DNA of 64,000 bases from Corynebacterium felinum (GCF_030408755.1 NZ_CP047209.1:1922001-1986000); one strand, 5' to 3'; counted from the stretch's first letter, positions 18,099-29,227 are shown. The notes: a model not told the origin generated them from the letters alone. Made by a program: numbers and translations.

Positions 18099-19010
18099 CT
18101 AGTGCTGGATTTCTGGGTCGTCGACGAGGCCCATGCGGTTGAATGGGAAGACGATGGCGGAGACTTTACCGCGAACGTTTTCCAGCGGGATGGTGCCTTG
18201 GGTGTCATCGCCGAGGTGGTAGCGGGAATCGGAGGAGTTGGTGCGGTTGTCGCCCATCATGAACAGGTGTTTATCGGGCACGGTGATGGGGCCGAAGTAG
18301 TCACCACCACAGGCTTGGGAGCCGGTGGCTTCGTTAATGGGGTATTGGAAGGGGCTTAAGGTGAAGGAGTCGTCGACCTTTGAGCCATCAACCATGATCC
18401 CTTCGTCGCCTGGCAGGCATTGGACAGTTTGCCCGCCGGTAGCCACGATGCGCTTGACAAGGTTGTTTTCGTCAGGTGCGACGACGCCGACGAAGGATCC
18501 GATATTTTGCACCCCGCGCAATAGTGGGTTGGCGGAGCGCTGTGATACTACTCCCCTGTTCCAGGATTCGGTGCCTTCAAAGACGATGACATCGCCGGGC
18601 TTTGGGTCGGAGAACCGGTAGGTAATTTTTTCGACCAAAATGCGGTCACCGATACAGCCGGAGCATCCGTGCAGGGTGGGCTCCATGGATTGGGAAGGGA
18701 TCATGTAGATCCGGCCCACGAATGCTTGAAGCAAGCCGACAACGATGAGGGTGACAAGTACTGCGACGGGAATTTCCACGTACCAGGGTGCTTGTTTCTT
18801 TTCTTTTTTCTTTTTCCCAAAATCTTTCGCATCCTGCGCGGGCACATCTTGTGATGCGTGGGCACGCGAGTGTGCGTTGTCGTTTGCGTCAAAACTGTCC
18901 TGTTGATTCACAACCACTGAGCTTAGCAGTTTTGTGCGCCGAAAATCTTCAGCCCAGCGCCCCCTGTTGCTTTCGTTGTCACTATAATGGGGCGAAAGTT
19001 TCTCGGCCAA
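18099..19010 (-). CDS. lepB: Signal peptidase I
   Basis: Up to 303 residues. It cleaves signal peptides at the outer face of the membrane. A lysine-rich stretch and one membrane helix (about 80-97) precede the catalytic Ser in PSQSMEPTL. The general base Lys is in NNLVKRIVATGG, and MGDNRTNSSDSRYH is the usual box near the C-terminus. An insert with Cys pairs (HGCSGCIGD) is present. The start is uncertain: the longest frame begins with TTG at 19010, but a TATAGT box lies inside it (18986-18981), so a GTG near 18917 is a good alternative and gives a more typical length. Confidence 0.92.
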   Translation of the reverse strand: MAEKLSPHYSDNESNRGRWAEDFRRTKLLSSVVVNQQDSFDANDNAHSRAHASQDVPAQDAKDFGKKKKEKKQAPWYVEIPVAVLVTLIVVGLLQAFVGRIYMIPSQSMEPTLHGCSGCIGDRILVEKITYRFSDPKPGDVIVFEGTESWNRGVVSQRSANPLLRGVQNIGSFVGVVAPDENNLVKRIVATGGQTVQCLPGDEGIMVDGSKVDDSFTLSPFQYPINEATGSQACGGDYFGPITVPDKHLFMMGDNRTNSSDSRYHLGDDTQGTIPLENVRGKVSAIVFPFNRMGLVDDPEIQH

Positions 19011-19096
19011 CTTGTTCTTATGGTGTCGTCTGTTTGTGGTGCGGGGATGAGTGAAGGTTGACGAATACCTGTGTTTTCTTAGAAAGGTAGTGTGTG

Positions 19097-19648
19097 ATGG
19101 TTTCGTTGAATTTTTCGTCGGTTCCGCAGCGTTTTTTCGTCGGCAAGCGTGCGTTGTTAGATCACGATGCGATGATGAAGTTTTTTGATACTGCTTTTGC
19201 CGATGCCGCTGCGGTCATGGCGGCGGCTGAGGCGGATTTGGGTGCGTCGGCTTCGTACTATTTCCCCGCAGCTGCTGAGCTTTTCGACGTCTTCAGTGGT
19301 TTCGAAATTCCCGAACACAAGCTTGATGATGTATTGGATAGGGCCGCCACGGTGGATGTTGAGGTGTATGAATTCACCCCGGGCGAAGTGGCCTCTTGGA
19401 CTTATGAGGGTAGTTACGACGGTTTGGGTCAGGCGTGGGAAGAATTCCAACAGGCAGTGTCACAGCATTTCGCTAAGAACGGTGCATCGACCCCGCAACA
19501 TAGGTTGTCGTGGGAGAACTATGTGTCGATGCCTACGGAGGATAATCCTGAAGCACCAACACTGACGGAGCTGAATTGGGCTTTGGACGAGACGAATCCC
19601 AAGAAGGTGTCGGCTGATTCGCCCGAGGTGGAAGCAGCTGGGGATTAG
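19097..19648 (+). CDS. GyrI-like small-molecule-binding domain protein
   Basis: 183 residues, acidic. The C-terminal half (about 85-165) reads like the GyrI/AraC-effector-binding fold: TPGEVASWTYEGSYDGLGQA, then a helix (WEEFQQAVSQHF), SWENYVSMP and TLTELNWAL, matching the pattern G-x-Y-x-x-L-x-x-A-W, then E-x-Y-x-x-P, then T-E-L. No DNA-binding domain is present, so it is a stand-alone ligand-binding protein. AGAAAGG precedes the start; GTG at 19094 is an alternative. A TATAAT at 18983-18988 on plus is a candidate promoter. It converges on rplS across a shared terminator. Ligand unknown. Confidence 0.65.
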   Translation: MVSLNFSSVPQRFFVGKRALLDHDAMMKFFDTAFADAAAVMAAAEADLGASASYYFPAAAELFDVFSGFEIPEHKLDDVLDRAATVDVEVYEFTPGEVASWTYEGSYDGLGQAWEEFQQAVSQHFAKNGASTPQHRLSWENYVSMPTEDNPEAPTLTELNWALDETNPKKVSADSPEVEAAGD

Positions 19649-19687
19649 GAGCGCTCCAACGGGCGGCGCCGCCTTAAAAAACAGAGA

Positions 19688-19738
19688 AAAACACCCAGCG
19701 TTGTCTTTGTATCAAAACAAAGATAACGCTGGGTGTGT
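19688..19738. terminator. Bidirectional terminator between the GyrI-like gene and rplS
   Basis: ACACCCAGCGTTGTCTTTG (19691-19709) pairs with its near-perfect complement (19718-19736, one mismatch) around TATCAAAA. Confidence 0.9.
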
Positions 19739-19768
19739 GCGCTTACGCGCGGAACAAGTGAAACGCTA

Positions 19769-20110
19769 TTAGCGCTTTTCCTTGATCTTGGCAGCCTTAC
19801 CGCGCAGGTCGCGCAGGTAGTACAGCTTGGCACGACGGACCTTACCGCGGCTCACAACCTCAATCTTTTCGATGTTAGGGGTGTGAACTGGGAAGGTACG
19901 CTCAACACCGATGCCGAAGGAAACCTTGCGGACGGTGAAGGTCTCGCGGATGCCGCCACCCTGGCGACGGATGACAACACCCTTGAACACCTGGATACGA
20001 GACTTGGAACCCTCGATAACCTTAACGTGAACGTTCAGGGTATCGCCTGGGAAGAAAGCTGGGATGTCGTCGCGCAAAGATGCTGCATCGACCTTGTCAA
20101 GAAGGTTCAT
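19769..20110 (-). CDS. rplS: 50S ribosomal protein L19
   Basis: 113 residues, normal length. L19 sits at the 30S-50S interface. It starts [19 protein letters not shown] and has the family blocks [40 protein letters not shown] and [20 protein letters not shown]. In many bacteria rplS closes the rpsP-rimM-trmD-rplS operon; here, as in other corynebacteria, it stands alone next to lepB. Confidence 0.97.
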   Translation of the reverse strand: MNLLDKVDAASLRDDIPAFFPGDTLNVHVKVIEGSKSRIQVFKGVVIRRQGGGIRETFTVRKVSFGIGVERTFPVHTPNIEKIEVVSRGKVRRAKLYYLRDLRGKAAKIKEKR

Positions 20111-20470
20111 GTGAAAACCAAATCCTTTACTTTTAGGAAAGAGGAACCTAGCGGCATCTCCCTAGCTTTTTTCAGGGCGCTTCGTGCTGGTTCATATCCA
20201 CTACATATGTGCGAAGGCTGGCAAGATGCCAGACAACCATGGCATTATCGCACGAAACTGCTGAGTTTTTCAACTTTTACTACTCGTGCTCAGCATGTAT
20301 TTCCTTCACCTTGCCCACTCCCCTGTTCGCATGTGTGCTTCCCGCCCCCGTGCTTGCCCCATTGTTTGCACAGCTGGTGCGCACTGACTTACTCTTTTAC
20401 GTGAGTCTAATCTGGTTGGGTTTTATAGGTATCTGCCCAGCTGGTTGTGGCTAAATCCTTTTCATTTTTA
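20111..20470. other. Divergent region between rplS and the thi operon
   Basis: 360 bp with no supportable gene. It must carry the rplS promoter on minus and the thi promoter on plus. I see no clear hexamer pair. Confidence 0.4.
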
Positions 20471-20590
20471 ACTCCACGGGTGCCCCGGAATAGCAAAAGC
20501 GGGGCTGAGATCTGTATCAAGCGCTGGTGCTGCGCGTCAGAGACCGTCCGAACCTGCCCCAGTGTTGTGCTGGGCGAAGGAAGCGAGAGT
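20471..20590 (+). promoter_or_regulatory. TPP riboswitch (THI element)
   Basis: The conserved core elements appear in order: CACGGGTGCCCC, a stem closing with GGGGCTGAGAT (pyrimidine-sensor CUGAGA), then GACCGTCCGAACCTG and CCCCAGTG/TGCTGGG, ending GCGAAGGAAGCGAGAG. The 3' strand of the aptamer contains the GAAGGAAG that would act as the thiE ribosome binding site, so ligand binding likely controls translation start directly. Confidence 0.9.
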
Positions 20591-20592
20591 GT

Positions 20593-21258
20593 GTGACTAC
20601 AACTACCTCATCCCACTTTTCGATGCGCCGTCGCGCTGGTGATGTGTTGGATCTTTCTACCTATCTTGTTACTGGGGAAAACCCTTTTGAAACGGTACGT
20701 CACGCGCAGCATGCAACGTGTATTCAGGTGCGTTCGAAGCCGATTGAGGTGCGTGATCTGTATCAGCTTTCCTGCGCTATCGCTGAGGTTATTCGCCCCG
20801 ATCAGCTCTTGCTTATCGACGACCGCGTCGATGTTGCCCTCGCGTTGCGCGCCCGCGGGATCAGGGTTGATGGTGTACATCTTGGGCAAACCGACTTGCC
20901 AGTTCATGACGCACGCGCCCTGTTAGGCCCTGATGCGATTATTGGTTTGACTACCGGCACGCGCGAGTTGGTGGAAAAAGCCAATGATCTCGCGGATGTG
21001 ATTGATTATATTGGTGCAGGCCCGTTCCGTCCCTCCCCAACAAAGGTGTCAAACAGGCCGCCTTTAGGAATTGAAGGTATGCGTCAGCTGGTGGAACTGT
21101 CAAAGGTTCCAGTTGTTGCCATCGGGGATATTTGGCCAAAAGATGCGCCCGCATTGTTCGAAACCGGTGTCAGTGGAATTGCGATGGTGCGTGCCTTTGT
21201 GGACAATCCCGGTTTGTGCATTACGCCTTCGAGCGAAAATGGTGGTGGCAACGCATGA
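20593..21258 (+). CDS. thiE: Thiamine-phosphate synthase
   Basis: 221 residues. ThiE joins HMP-pyrophosphate and thiazole phosphate to thiamine phosphate. It is a TIM barrel with LDLSTYLVTGENPF at the start, LLIDDRVDVAL, VDGVHLGQTDLP, VIDYIGAGPFRPSPTK and VPVVAIGDIWP. The GTG at 20593 lies 8 nt after AAGGAAG inside the riboswitch; a start further upstream would fall inside the aptamer. First gene of thiEOSGF; its stop overlaps the thiO start (ATGA). Confidence 0.93.
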   Translation: MTTTTSSHFSMRRRAGDVLDLSTYLVTGENPFETVRHAQHATCIQVRSKPIEVRDLYQLSCAIAEVIRPDQLLLIDDRVDVALALRARGIRVDGVHLGQTDLPVHDARALLGPDAIIGLTTGTRELVEKANDLADVIDYIGAGPFRPSPTKVSNRPPLGIEGMRQLVELSKVPVVAIGDIWPKDAPALFETGVSGIAMVRAFVDNPGLCITPSSENGGGNA

Positions 21259-22373
21259 GCGTGACACACAGTGCTGTGAGTGGGACGGCTGGTGGCGACG
21301 TCGATACGCACGATCGCCCTATCAATGTTGCAGGGGCGGGCATTATTGGTCTTGCCACCGCTTTTGAGCTTGTGCAGCGGGGCAAGAAGGTGCGTATCTT
21401 CGACCCCGCCCCCGGATTGCGTGGCGATTCGGCGAGTTTTTTCGCCGGCGGGATGCTTGCTCCCATGGCGGAGGTACAGTTTCAGCAAGATGACCTGTTT
21501 CCGCTGATGGGCAAAAGCGCTGAGCTTTATCCTGATTTTTTGCGCCGGATTTCTCAATGCACCTCGCTGCCGACTGGCTACGATCGCACCGGGACTCTAA
21601 TTGTGGCGGCGGATCGGGCGGACGCGCAGCATTTGGGTGATATTTCTGGCTACTACCAGTCCGCCCAGCGCCCCACGCACCGACTCACGCTGCGCCAAGC
21701 ACGCGCGTTGGAGCCTGGGCTTGCTCCCGCTTTAGCTGGTTGCGTGCATATCCCTTCGGATCATCAGGTACATCCGCGGTTGTTGCTGCGTGCGCTCATG
21801 GATGCGCTTCGTGCGCAGGGTGCACAGTTTATTCACAGCCGGATTGAGGATTACCGCTTGCCTTCGGGCGAGCAGGTACGCGGTGATGTTGTGTGCACCG
21901 GCTTGGGTGATGCGCACCGTTTCCCGCTACGACCAGTCTTGGGCGATATTATTCGCCTGAAGGCGCCGCGGTCGATTGTGCGCCATGTTGTGCGTGGTTT
22001 TGTCCAGGATCGGCCAGTGTATATCATTCCGCGCCCGGATGGGGAGATTGCCATTGGGGCGACCTCTAGGGAGGATAAGCGCAGGCTTCCGAGTGTCGAT
22101 GGTGTGTATCAGTTGCTCCGGGATGCGATTGCGATTGTGCCGGGACTAGAGGAAGCAGAGATTATGGAAATTTCTGTAGGTGCTCGCCCTGGTACGCCGG
22201 ATGATCTGCCTATTTTTGGGTGGGTTGATGGACAGTTGGTGTCGAATGGGTATTTCCGGCATGGGATTTTGCTGGCGGCGCTGGCCGGATATGCCGGCGC
22301 TGAGGCGTTGTGCACGGGTGAGATTGTGCCCGAGTTTAGCCCTTGCGATCCGGGGCGTTTCGGCACGAGCTAA
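21255..22373 (+). CDS. thiO: Glycine oxidase ThiO
   Basis: 372 residues. This FAD enzyme oxidises glycine to iminoglycine (dehydroglycine), the source of the C2-N unit of the thiazole. The dinucleotide motif INVAGAGIIGLATAFEL is at about residue 24, followed by the acidic RIFD end of the second strand; AGGMLAPMAE and GYFRHGILLAALAG are typical of ThiO. The ATG overlaps the thiE stop. Using ThiO rather than the radical enzyme ThiH implies an aerobic route. Confidence 0.93.
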   Translation: MSVTHSAVSGTAGGDVDTHDRPINVAGAGIIGLATAFELVQRGKKVRIFDPAPGLRGDSASFFAGGMLAPMAEVQFQQDDLFPLMGKSAELYPDFLRRISQCTSLPTGYDRTGTLIVAADRADAQHLGDISGYYQSAQRPTHRLTLRQARALEPGLAPALAGCVHIPSDHQVHPRLLLRALMDALRAQGAQFIHSRIEDYRLPSGEQVRGDVVCTGLGDAHRFPLRPVLGDIIRLKAPRSIVRHVVRGFVQDRPVYIIPRPDGEIAIGATSREDKRRLPSVDGVYQLLRDAIAIVPGLEEAEIMEISVGARPGTPDDLPIFGWVDGQLVSNGYFRHGILLAALAGYAGAEALCTGEIVPEFSPCDPGRFGTS

Positions 22374-22439
22374 TTGTGTGTTCGGTACATTTTGCGCGTT
22401 GGTGCGTGGGTATTTGTAGTGAAAGGAAAACCAAAAATC

Positions 22440-22640
22440 ATGAAAACAATTGTGTACAATGAATCTTCGTGTGTTACGAGTGCTACGACGGTGGCGCAGC
22501 TTGTTGTCGAGAAGGTGGGGTCGGTCAATGGCGTCGCCGTTGCCCGCAATAGCACGGTTGTCCCCCGCTCTTTGTGGGAGGAAACGCCAGTAGACGATGG
22601 CGACTGTTTTGATGTGCTCAGCGCTGTGCAGGGAGGTTAG
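22440..22640 (+). CDS. thiS: Sulfur carrier protein ThiS
   Basis: 66 residues, a beta-grasp ubiquitin-like protein ending in the required Gly-Gly (SAVQGG), whose C-terminus is adenylated by ThiF and thiocarboxylated. GAAAGGA precedes the ATG. The gene is short and 6 bp upstream of thiG. NGVAVARNSTVVPRS is the usual ThiS middle segment. Confidence 0.92.
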   Translation: MKTIVYNESSCVTSATTVAQLVVEKVGSVNGVAVARNSTVVPRSLWEETPVDDGDCFDVLSAVQGG

Positions 22641-24373
<1,733 letters not shown>

Positions 24374-24375
24374 GG

Positions 24376-25194
24376 CTATTTTTTGTGGAAGAGAATCCCG
24401 TAGGCTTTTTTCAATACTTGTTGTGGCAGTAGCCGGTAGGTGCTGCGGATGATGAAGTTGGCTACGGCGCGGGGTTTGCTGATGATTCCGTAGCGCACGA
24501 GGTTGGTTTGCATGGTTTTTTCGCTGCGCCACATACCTTTGCTGGTGCGCCGTGCAAATTGTGCGTCGCTGACTCTTAAGTATGTGAGTGCTTCAGCGAT
24601 GTTGTGAAAGCGACTTCCGCCTGCGAGCATGCGGGCAAACAGGTCGTAGTCTTCCATGAAGTGAACATCACGGTAGCCGCCTGCTTGTTTGACGGCGCGA
24701 ACGCGCATCATCACGCTGGGGTGGTTGATGGGATTGTTGATTTTCATGTAGCGGGCAATCCCGTCGTGGGTTTCCGGCAGTGCCCGGATGGTGGTGCTAT
24801 CGCCCGGTTGGTCTGTGAATTCGGCTACTGCGCTGCCGACGACGTCGAGTTCGGGGCGGGTTTCAAAGAGTGCAAGTTGGGTTTCGAAGCGGTGTGGTGC
24901 GGCAATGTCGTCGGTATCGAGGCGGGCGACGAATTCTGTGTCAATGTGTTGTAGTCCTGCGCGTAGTGCTGCGCCCAGACCTTGATTGGTGGCTAGTCGT
25001 ATGCGTCGGCTGGTGGGGTTGTCGGCGATGTGCTGGTTGAGGACTTGTTCGAGCGCGTTTGTCAGCGGCCCGTCTTCGACGATGATGATGCTATCGGCGG
25101 GGCGGGTTTGGTTAACTAGTGAGGTTAGTGCTTGGTTGAGTTCGTGCGGGTCACTGTGTTGGTACACACTGATCAGGGCGCAAAGGGTGCTCAA
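24376..25194 (-). CDS. Family 2 glycosyltransferase
   Basis: 272 residues, GT-A fold. The start MSTLCALISVYQHSDPHELN, the SIIIVEDGP segment at about residue 35, NQGLGAALRAGL, and the metal-binding D-x-D in VARLDTDDIAAPHRF at about residue 95 are typical. MEDYDLFARML supplies the ED catalytic-base motif. No membrane helix is evident except a weakly hydrophobic tail. The sugar and acceptor are unknown; a cell-envelope glycan is likely. It is a single gene. Confidence 0.85.
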   Translation of the reverse strand: MSTLCALISVYQHSDPHELNQALTSLVNQTRPADSIIIVEDGPLTNALEQVLNQHIADNPTSRRIRLATNQGLGAALRAGLQHIDTEFVARLDTDDIAAPHRFETQLALFETRPELDVVGSAVAEFTDQPGDSTTIRALPETHDGIARYMKINNPINHPSVMMRVRAVKQAGGYRDVHFMEDYDLFARMLAGGSRFHNIAEALTYLRVSDAQFARRTSKGMWRSEKTMQTNLVRYGIISKPRAVANFIIRSTYRLLPQQVLKKAYGILFHKK

Positions 25195-25504
25195 TGTTTT
25201 CCTTCTTTGAACAAGGTTGGGTGTGCGGTGCTCACACTAGGTTAGCGAAAGTTCGTAGGCTGTTCCAAGATTGTGTTTATGCGTATCGACGCCACCTTCC
25301 TGTCTTCCTGTACCGGGCAAGAATCCTTGAGCAAGGTGTGCGTGCACAACACACCCCCTGTACATTGCTACTTTTCGCAAAAAGCAATCAGTGTGCAGGG
25401 GGTGTGGTTTCGAATAGGTTTGTGAAGTTGTAGTCTTTGGCACCGCCTGAGCCTCTAGCCCTTGTTATGTCCCGTGCTTCAAGGCTGTAAGGTACCAAAG
25501 TTTT
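25195..25504. other. Intergenic region between GT2 and the LRR protein
   Basis: 310 bp, no gene supported; it holds the inverted repeat at 25351-25405 and should contain the GT2 promoter. Confidence 0.4.
25351..25405 (-). terminator. Long inverted repeat, probable terminator of the LRR gene
   Basis: ACACCCCCTG (25351) pairs with CAGGGGGTGT (25396), with inner TTGCT/AGCAA. It lies about 100 bp after the LRR gene stop. The T tract is poor on both strands, so it might also be a protein site. Confidence 0.5.
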
Positions 25505-27931
25505 TTATCGCGGCAAAAGCTGCTTTACCAAGTTGTTGAGCAAAGGCAGGTTTGCTAGTGCTGCTGCGATTCCGCCAATGATCGCTGCGATGGCTGCGAT
25601 GATTCCAACGATCGCGCCGGTGCTTAGCCGTGGCTTTGGCTTCGGCGCCTCGGAGCTGCTTGGAGTAGCCGATGACGTAGCAGATGGGGTCACCGATGGT
25701 TTTGGCTGCTGACTTGGTGCTGCCGGTGGAGTTGCTGGATTGCTTGGCGCAACCGAAGGGGTTGCAGGCTCATTGGGCTTTGCCGGTGGAGTTGCTGGCT
25801 CAGATGGCTCCTGCTGCTTTGGTGGTTCAGGAATAGTCAGTACTGCTTCCTTACTAAATACCGACTCCACAGCGTTGCGAACTGCAACACGATATTCAGC
25901 GCCATTGATAGCACCATTTTCGCCTGCGGTCACAGTCAGACTTGCTTCACGCGCACCTGGGATGTTATTCCAGTTATTGCCTACCTTGCGCTGCCACTGG
26001 TACACAGGAGCAGGGTTACCAGTTGCTTCCACGGTGAAAGTAACAGACTTACCCTTTTCAGCCGTTTGAGCTGCAGGCTGGGTGATGATTTTCGGAGCGG
26101 TCTTCGCTACTGGTTTTTCACGATCATTCTGCGGAATGTCACCCTCGTCTGGAATACCGCGTAGCTTTCCACCAAATTCCTTCAGTGATTCACGAGTATC
26201 GGTGAGCTTATTCTTATCTGCTTTCAGCGAACGCAAATTATCGTACTGAAGCAACGCCTTTAGTGGTTCCAACGTTTCCACGAAGTTGTCAGAAATATCG
26301 ATCCGCTCGATACCGCGAATAGCCAAACCATCTACCTTACTAATGGCATTGCTGCTGAGATCGACTTGTTTCAAATACAAGTACTGAGACAACGGTGAAA
26401 TATCTTCAATCTCGTTGTTTTTCACTTCGAGATAGCGCAAATTTCCCTTATCGTATGGCAGTGCTTTCAGGTGGAACAATTTGTTGTTATTCAAACGCAA
26501 GCGTTCCAAGTTTGACAAGGTTGCCACTTGATCAATGTTGACCAACTGATTATTGTCTGCATTCAAATTAGTCAGCTTTGGCAAGAATCCTAGGCCGTTG
26601 ATCTCCGAGAGATTATTGAAGGAAATGTCCAAATGCACAATATTTGGATGATCCCGCAAGGGGCTCAAGTCTTCAATTCGTTGATCACGCAAACGCACAA
26701 TCGAAAGGTTCTGTGCATACTGGAAGCCTTCGAGTGAGCGCACTTTCTGGTCTTCCGGTGTGTTTACACCAATACACTGGAAGGCCTTCAGCTTAACCAT
26801 ATGGCTCTTCATAATTTGTTCATTCTCGTCAGCAATATCCAACGATTTGCGAACGCACTTCGCCAAAGCCGGATCCAGGTTGATGGCTTCATCTTTGAAG
26901 TCAGGGTCTTCGACTTGATAGTTACTTGGACGCAAGTGGCCGAATTTCTCCGGGAAGAGTTGCCACAAAATAGGTTCTGGTGCATCACCGGCAAGTTCAT
27001 TGATCTTTACTGCCGCAACGAATGGTTCGCGCGCCTCACCTTGGTAGAAACCCACTAGCTCATGAGAAAAGTGGGTATTTCGCGGGATAAACGCAGTGAT
27101 CAAAAGGTATCCGTCTTTGACTTCAACCTTCAAGTCTTCCAAGTCCACCAACCCAGTTTGCTTCTTGTCAACCTTCACATCTGGATTGGCTAAAGTACCG
27201 ATTGTCTTACCGTCAACCAAAAGCTTCTTGTTCACAAAATCGATCGTGGGATTAGCCAGCGTCACATCCAGAACGCCACCATGGTGATTCCAATTAACGC
27301 TACCCGTGAACTTCAAAGTCTGAAGATTAGACAAGTCAAGTTGCTGTGCTTCATCAAGCGGCCACAATAGGTAATTGTTGTGTGGATCAAGCGTGACATT
27401 GGTGCGCTTTTCTTGATGCAAACCAACGTACTGACGGAAAGAACGAACCCAGTCCCAGTTTGCTTTACCGCTACTTACTGTCACAACTTTATTGCTCAGC
27501 TTGTCAGCACCGACAACCTGGACACCGGAAGGAGTAGTCAATACTGGTGCAAGGGCTTCAGCGTTTGGCTGAGCTGGTGCAGCAGCAACATCGGTACCTT
27601 TAGGTTCCCCCTGAGCGGGAGAATCCTCAGCATCAGTTTCTGCAGCTACCTCTGCCCCAGTTGGCGACTGGCCATCGGTGGCGGAATCCGCCGGAGTTTC
27701 GCCTTCAGCCTCATTATTTGCAGCGGCAGCTGCACCATTTTCGGCCGGTGCGGCAGCACCGTCGGAATCAGCAGCAGGTGCAGTCTGCGTAGCCTCCACT
27801 TGTGCTGTGGTGTCTTCTTGTGCGATCGCGGGAACATTGCCCAAACCAAAAGCTGTGGCTAATGCCACGCACAGTGCAATGCCGCGAGAACGAGTGAAAA
27901 TACTCAACTGAAACTCCCTTAGTGTTCTCAA
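25505..27931 (-). CDS. Surface protein with HtaA, leucine-rich repeat and Ig-like domains
   Basis: 808 residues. The N-terminal signal peptide (about 1-38, ending VPAIAQ) is followed by an Ala/Glu-rich linker to about 140. Residues about 150-310 match an HtaA heme-binding domain (WDWVRSFRQYV, then LKFTGSVNWNHHGGVLDVTL and ANPTIDF), including the conserved Tyr and His. About 400-590 carry eight or nine leucine-rich repeats of internalin type (NIVHLDISFNNLSEINGLGF and similar). About 612-705 is an Ig-like domain with the paired YQWQR tryptophan and YRVAVRNA. A Pro/Ser stalk leads to one C-terminal membrane helix (about 775-798) and a short basic tail; no LPxTG is seen. A host or heme-protein ligand is plausible. 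A candidate DtxR box is upstream. Confidence 0.85.
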   Translation of the reverse strand: MRTLREFQLSIFTRSRGIALCVALATAFGLGNVPAIAQEDTTAQVEATQTAPAADSDGAAAPAENGAAAAANNEAEGETPADSATDGQSPTGAEVAAETDAEDSPAQGEPKGTDVAAAPAQPNAEALAPVLTTPSGVQVVGADKLSNKVVTVSSGKANWDWVRSFRQYVGLHQEKRTNVTLDPHNNYLLWPLDEAQQLDLSNLQTLKFTGSVNWNHHGGVLDVTLANPTIDFVNKKLLVDGKTIGTLANPDVKVDKKQTGLVDLEDLKVEVKDGYLLITAFIPRNTHFSHELVGFYQGEAREPFVAAVKINELAGDAPEPILWQLFPEKFGHLRPSNYQVEDPDFKDEAINLDPALAKCVRKSLDIADENEQIMKSHMVKLKAFQCIGVNTPEDQKVRSLEGFQYAQNLSIVRLRDQRIEDLSPLRDHPNIVHLDISFNNLSEINGLGFLPKLTNLNADNNQLVNIDQVATLSNLERLRLNNNKLFHLKALPYDKGNLRYLEVKNNEIEDISPLSQYLYLKQVDLSSNAISKVDGLAIRGIERIDISDNFVETLEPLKALLQYDNLRSLKADKNKLTDTRESLKEFGGKLRGIPDEGDIPQNDREKPVAKTAPKIITQPAAQTAEKGKSVTFTVEATGNPAPVYQWQRKVGNNWNNIPGAREASLTVTAGENGAINGAEYRVAVRNAVESVFSKEAVLTIPEPPKQQEPSEPATPPAKPNEPATPSVAPSNPATPPAAPSQQPKPSVTPSATSSATPSSSEAPKPKPRLSTGAIVGIIAAIAAIIGGIAAALANLPLLNNLVKQLLPR

Positions 27932-27977
27932 CTACCTTGCGTTGCTCACAGTGATGTAAGACAACCCAGAGTTAGAA

Positions 27978-27996
27978 TAACCCAAGGCTTACCTTA
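27978..27996 (-). promoter_or_regulatory. Candidate DtxR iron-regulator box
   Basis: Read on the minus strand, TAAGGTAAGCCTTGGGTTA matches 12 of 19 positions of TTAGGTTAGCCTAACCTAA; the left half and centre are good and the right half poor. It lies 47 bp before the start of the HtaA-LRR gene, the expected place for iron repression. Confidence 0.45.
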
Positions 27997-28302
27997 ATAA
28001 GGCTCTACTTGTCTAATGTCCCCCCATTCTTGCCCAAGTAAACCAGTTGTTGAAAAACGCTTTCCCCAGCGCATCCACAAAATCCACCCAGCATTTCGAT
28101 TATTTTTTAAAAGTTTAAAAATCCACCCCCATCATCACCGCCCATGGCAAAACTTATACCTTTTCAAAAATGCTCACCATAGTGGGCAATTATTAATTCA
28201 GATTTTTAGAAAAATATTACCAATAAAAAGTGTCACTTCACCTACCTCATACCTACCGCCGACAATTAGTTCCACCACCACAAAGGCGGTAAATTAAGGT
28301 TC
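27997..28302. other. panB upstream region
   Basis: About 300 bp, AT-rich between 28080 and 28230, no gene supported. It presumably carries the panB promoter. Confidence 0.4.
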
Positions 28303-29124
28303 ATGTCCACCCAAGGTTACTTACTACCCACCAAGCAGGTTCGAGTCACCGATCTTCAAGCCCTGAAGGGCCAACGCCCCTGGGCTATGCTCACCGCCTA
28401 CGATTACGCCACCGCGAAGCTCTTCGCCGAAGCGGGCATCGAGTGCATTCTTGTCGGTGATTCTGCCGCCAATGTTGTACTCGGCTACGACACCACCACA
28501 AAAATCAGCTTTGATGAAATGGCTATGCTTGCAGCCGCTGTTGTCCGCGGCGCCGGCAACGCGCTTGTGGTTGTTGATCTCCCCTTCGGCACTTACGAGG
28601 CTTCCGATGAACAGTGCGTGCGTTCGGCAACTGAGATGCTGCACCGCACTGGTGGGCATGTGATCAAGATTGAGGGTGGGGTGCGAATGGCTAGTCGCAT
28701 CCGCGCGCTGAAAGCCGCTGGCATTGCTGTGTGTGCTCACGTTGGTTTTACCCCACAGTCCGTTAATGGGCTAGGCGGTTTTAAAGTCCAAGGGCGTGGC
28801 GACGCCGCCGACGCCGTCCGCGCCGACGTCACCGCTGTCGTCGAAGCAGGCGCGGATATGGTTGTATTCGAAATGGTTCCCGCAGCCTTAGCGGCTGAAA
28901 TCACTAGGAACTGCCCCATCCCCACTATCGGCATTGGTGCGGGTATCGATACCGACGCCCAGGTATTGGTGTGGCATGACATGGCAGCCATGTTCCCTGG
29001 CGGACATCGACCAAAGTTCGTCGAAGTATTTGGCGAGGTTGGTGAGCAACTCATTCGCACGGCGGCCGCCTACAAAAAGGCAGTCGCGGAAAAAACCTTC
29101 CCCGGTGAACGCCACAATTTTTAA
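28303..29124 (+). CDS. panB: 3-methyl-2-oxobutanoate hydroxymethyltransferase
   Basis: 273 residues. PanB adds a hydroxymethyl group from methylene-THF to ketoisovalerate, the first pantothenate step. Its TIM-barrel blocks are [71 protein letters not shown] and [21 protein letters not shown]. The metal-binding Asp residues are in the GDS and VVDLP motifs. It is monocistronic and ends in a strong terminator; panC lies 1.3 kb away in the opposite orientation, which breaks the usual panBC operon. Confidence 0.96.
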   Translation: MSTQGYLLPTKQVRVTDLQALKGQRPWAMLTAYDYATAKLFAEAGIECILVGDSAANVVLGYDTTTKISFDEMAMLAAAVVRGAGNALVVVDLPFGTYEASDEQCVRSATEMLHRTGGHVIKIEGGVRMASRIRALKAAGIAVCAHVGFTPQSVNGLGGFKVQGRGDAADAVRADVTAVVEAGADMVVFEMVPAALAAEITRNCPIPTIGIGAGIDTDAQVLVWHDMAAMFPGGHRPKFVEVFGEVGEQLIRTAAAYKKAVAEKTFPGERHNF

Positions 29125-29141
29125 CCCTTTTACTTAATTCG

Positions 29142-29178
29142 AGGTGCCCTAAGGATTATCCTGGGCACCTTCTTTTTG
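29142..29178 (+). terminator. panB terminator
   Basis: AGGTGCCC and GGGCACCT pair, with AAGGAT/ATCCT inside, followed by TCTTTTTG. Confidence 0.92.
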
Positions 29179-29227
29179 TCGCGCGCATCATGTGAACAGT
29201 GATTCATGACTAACCGAGATTTTGCCA

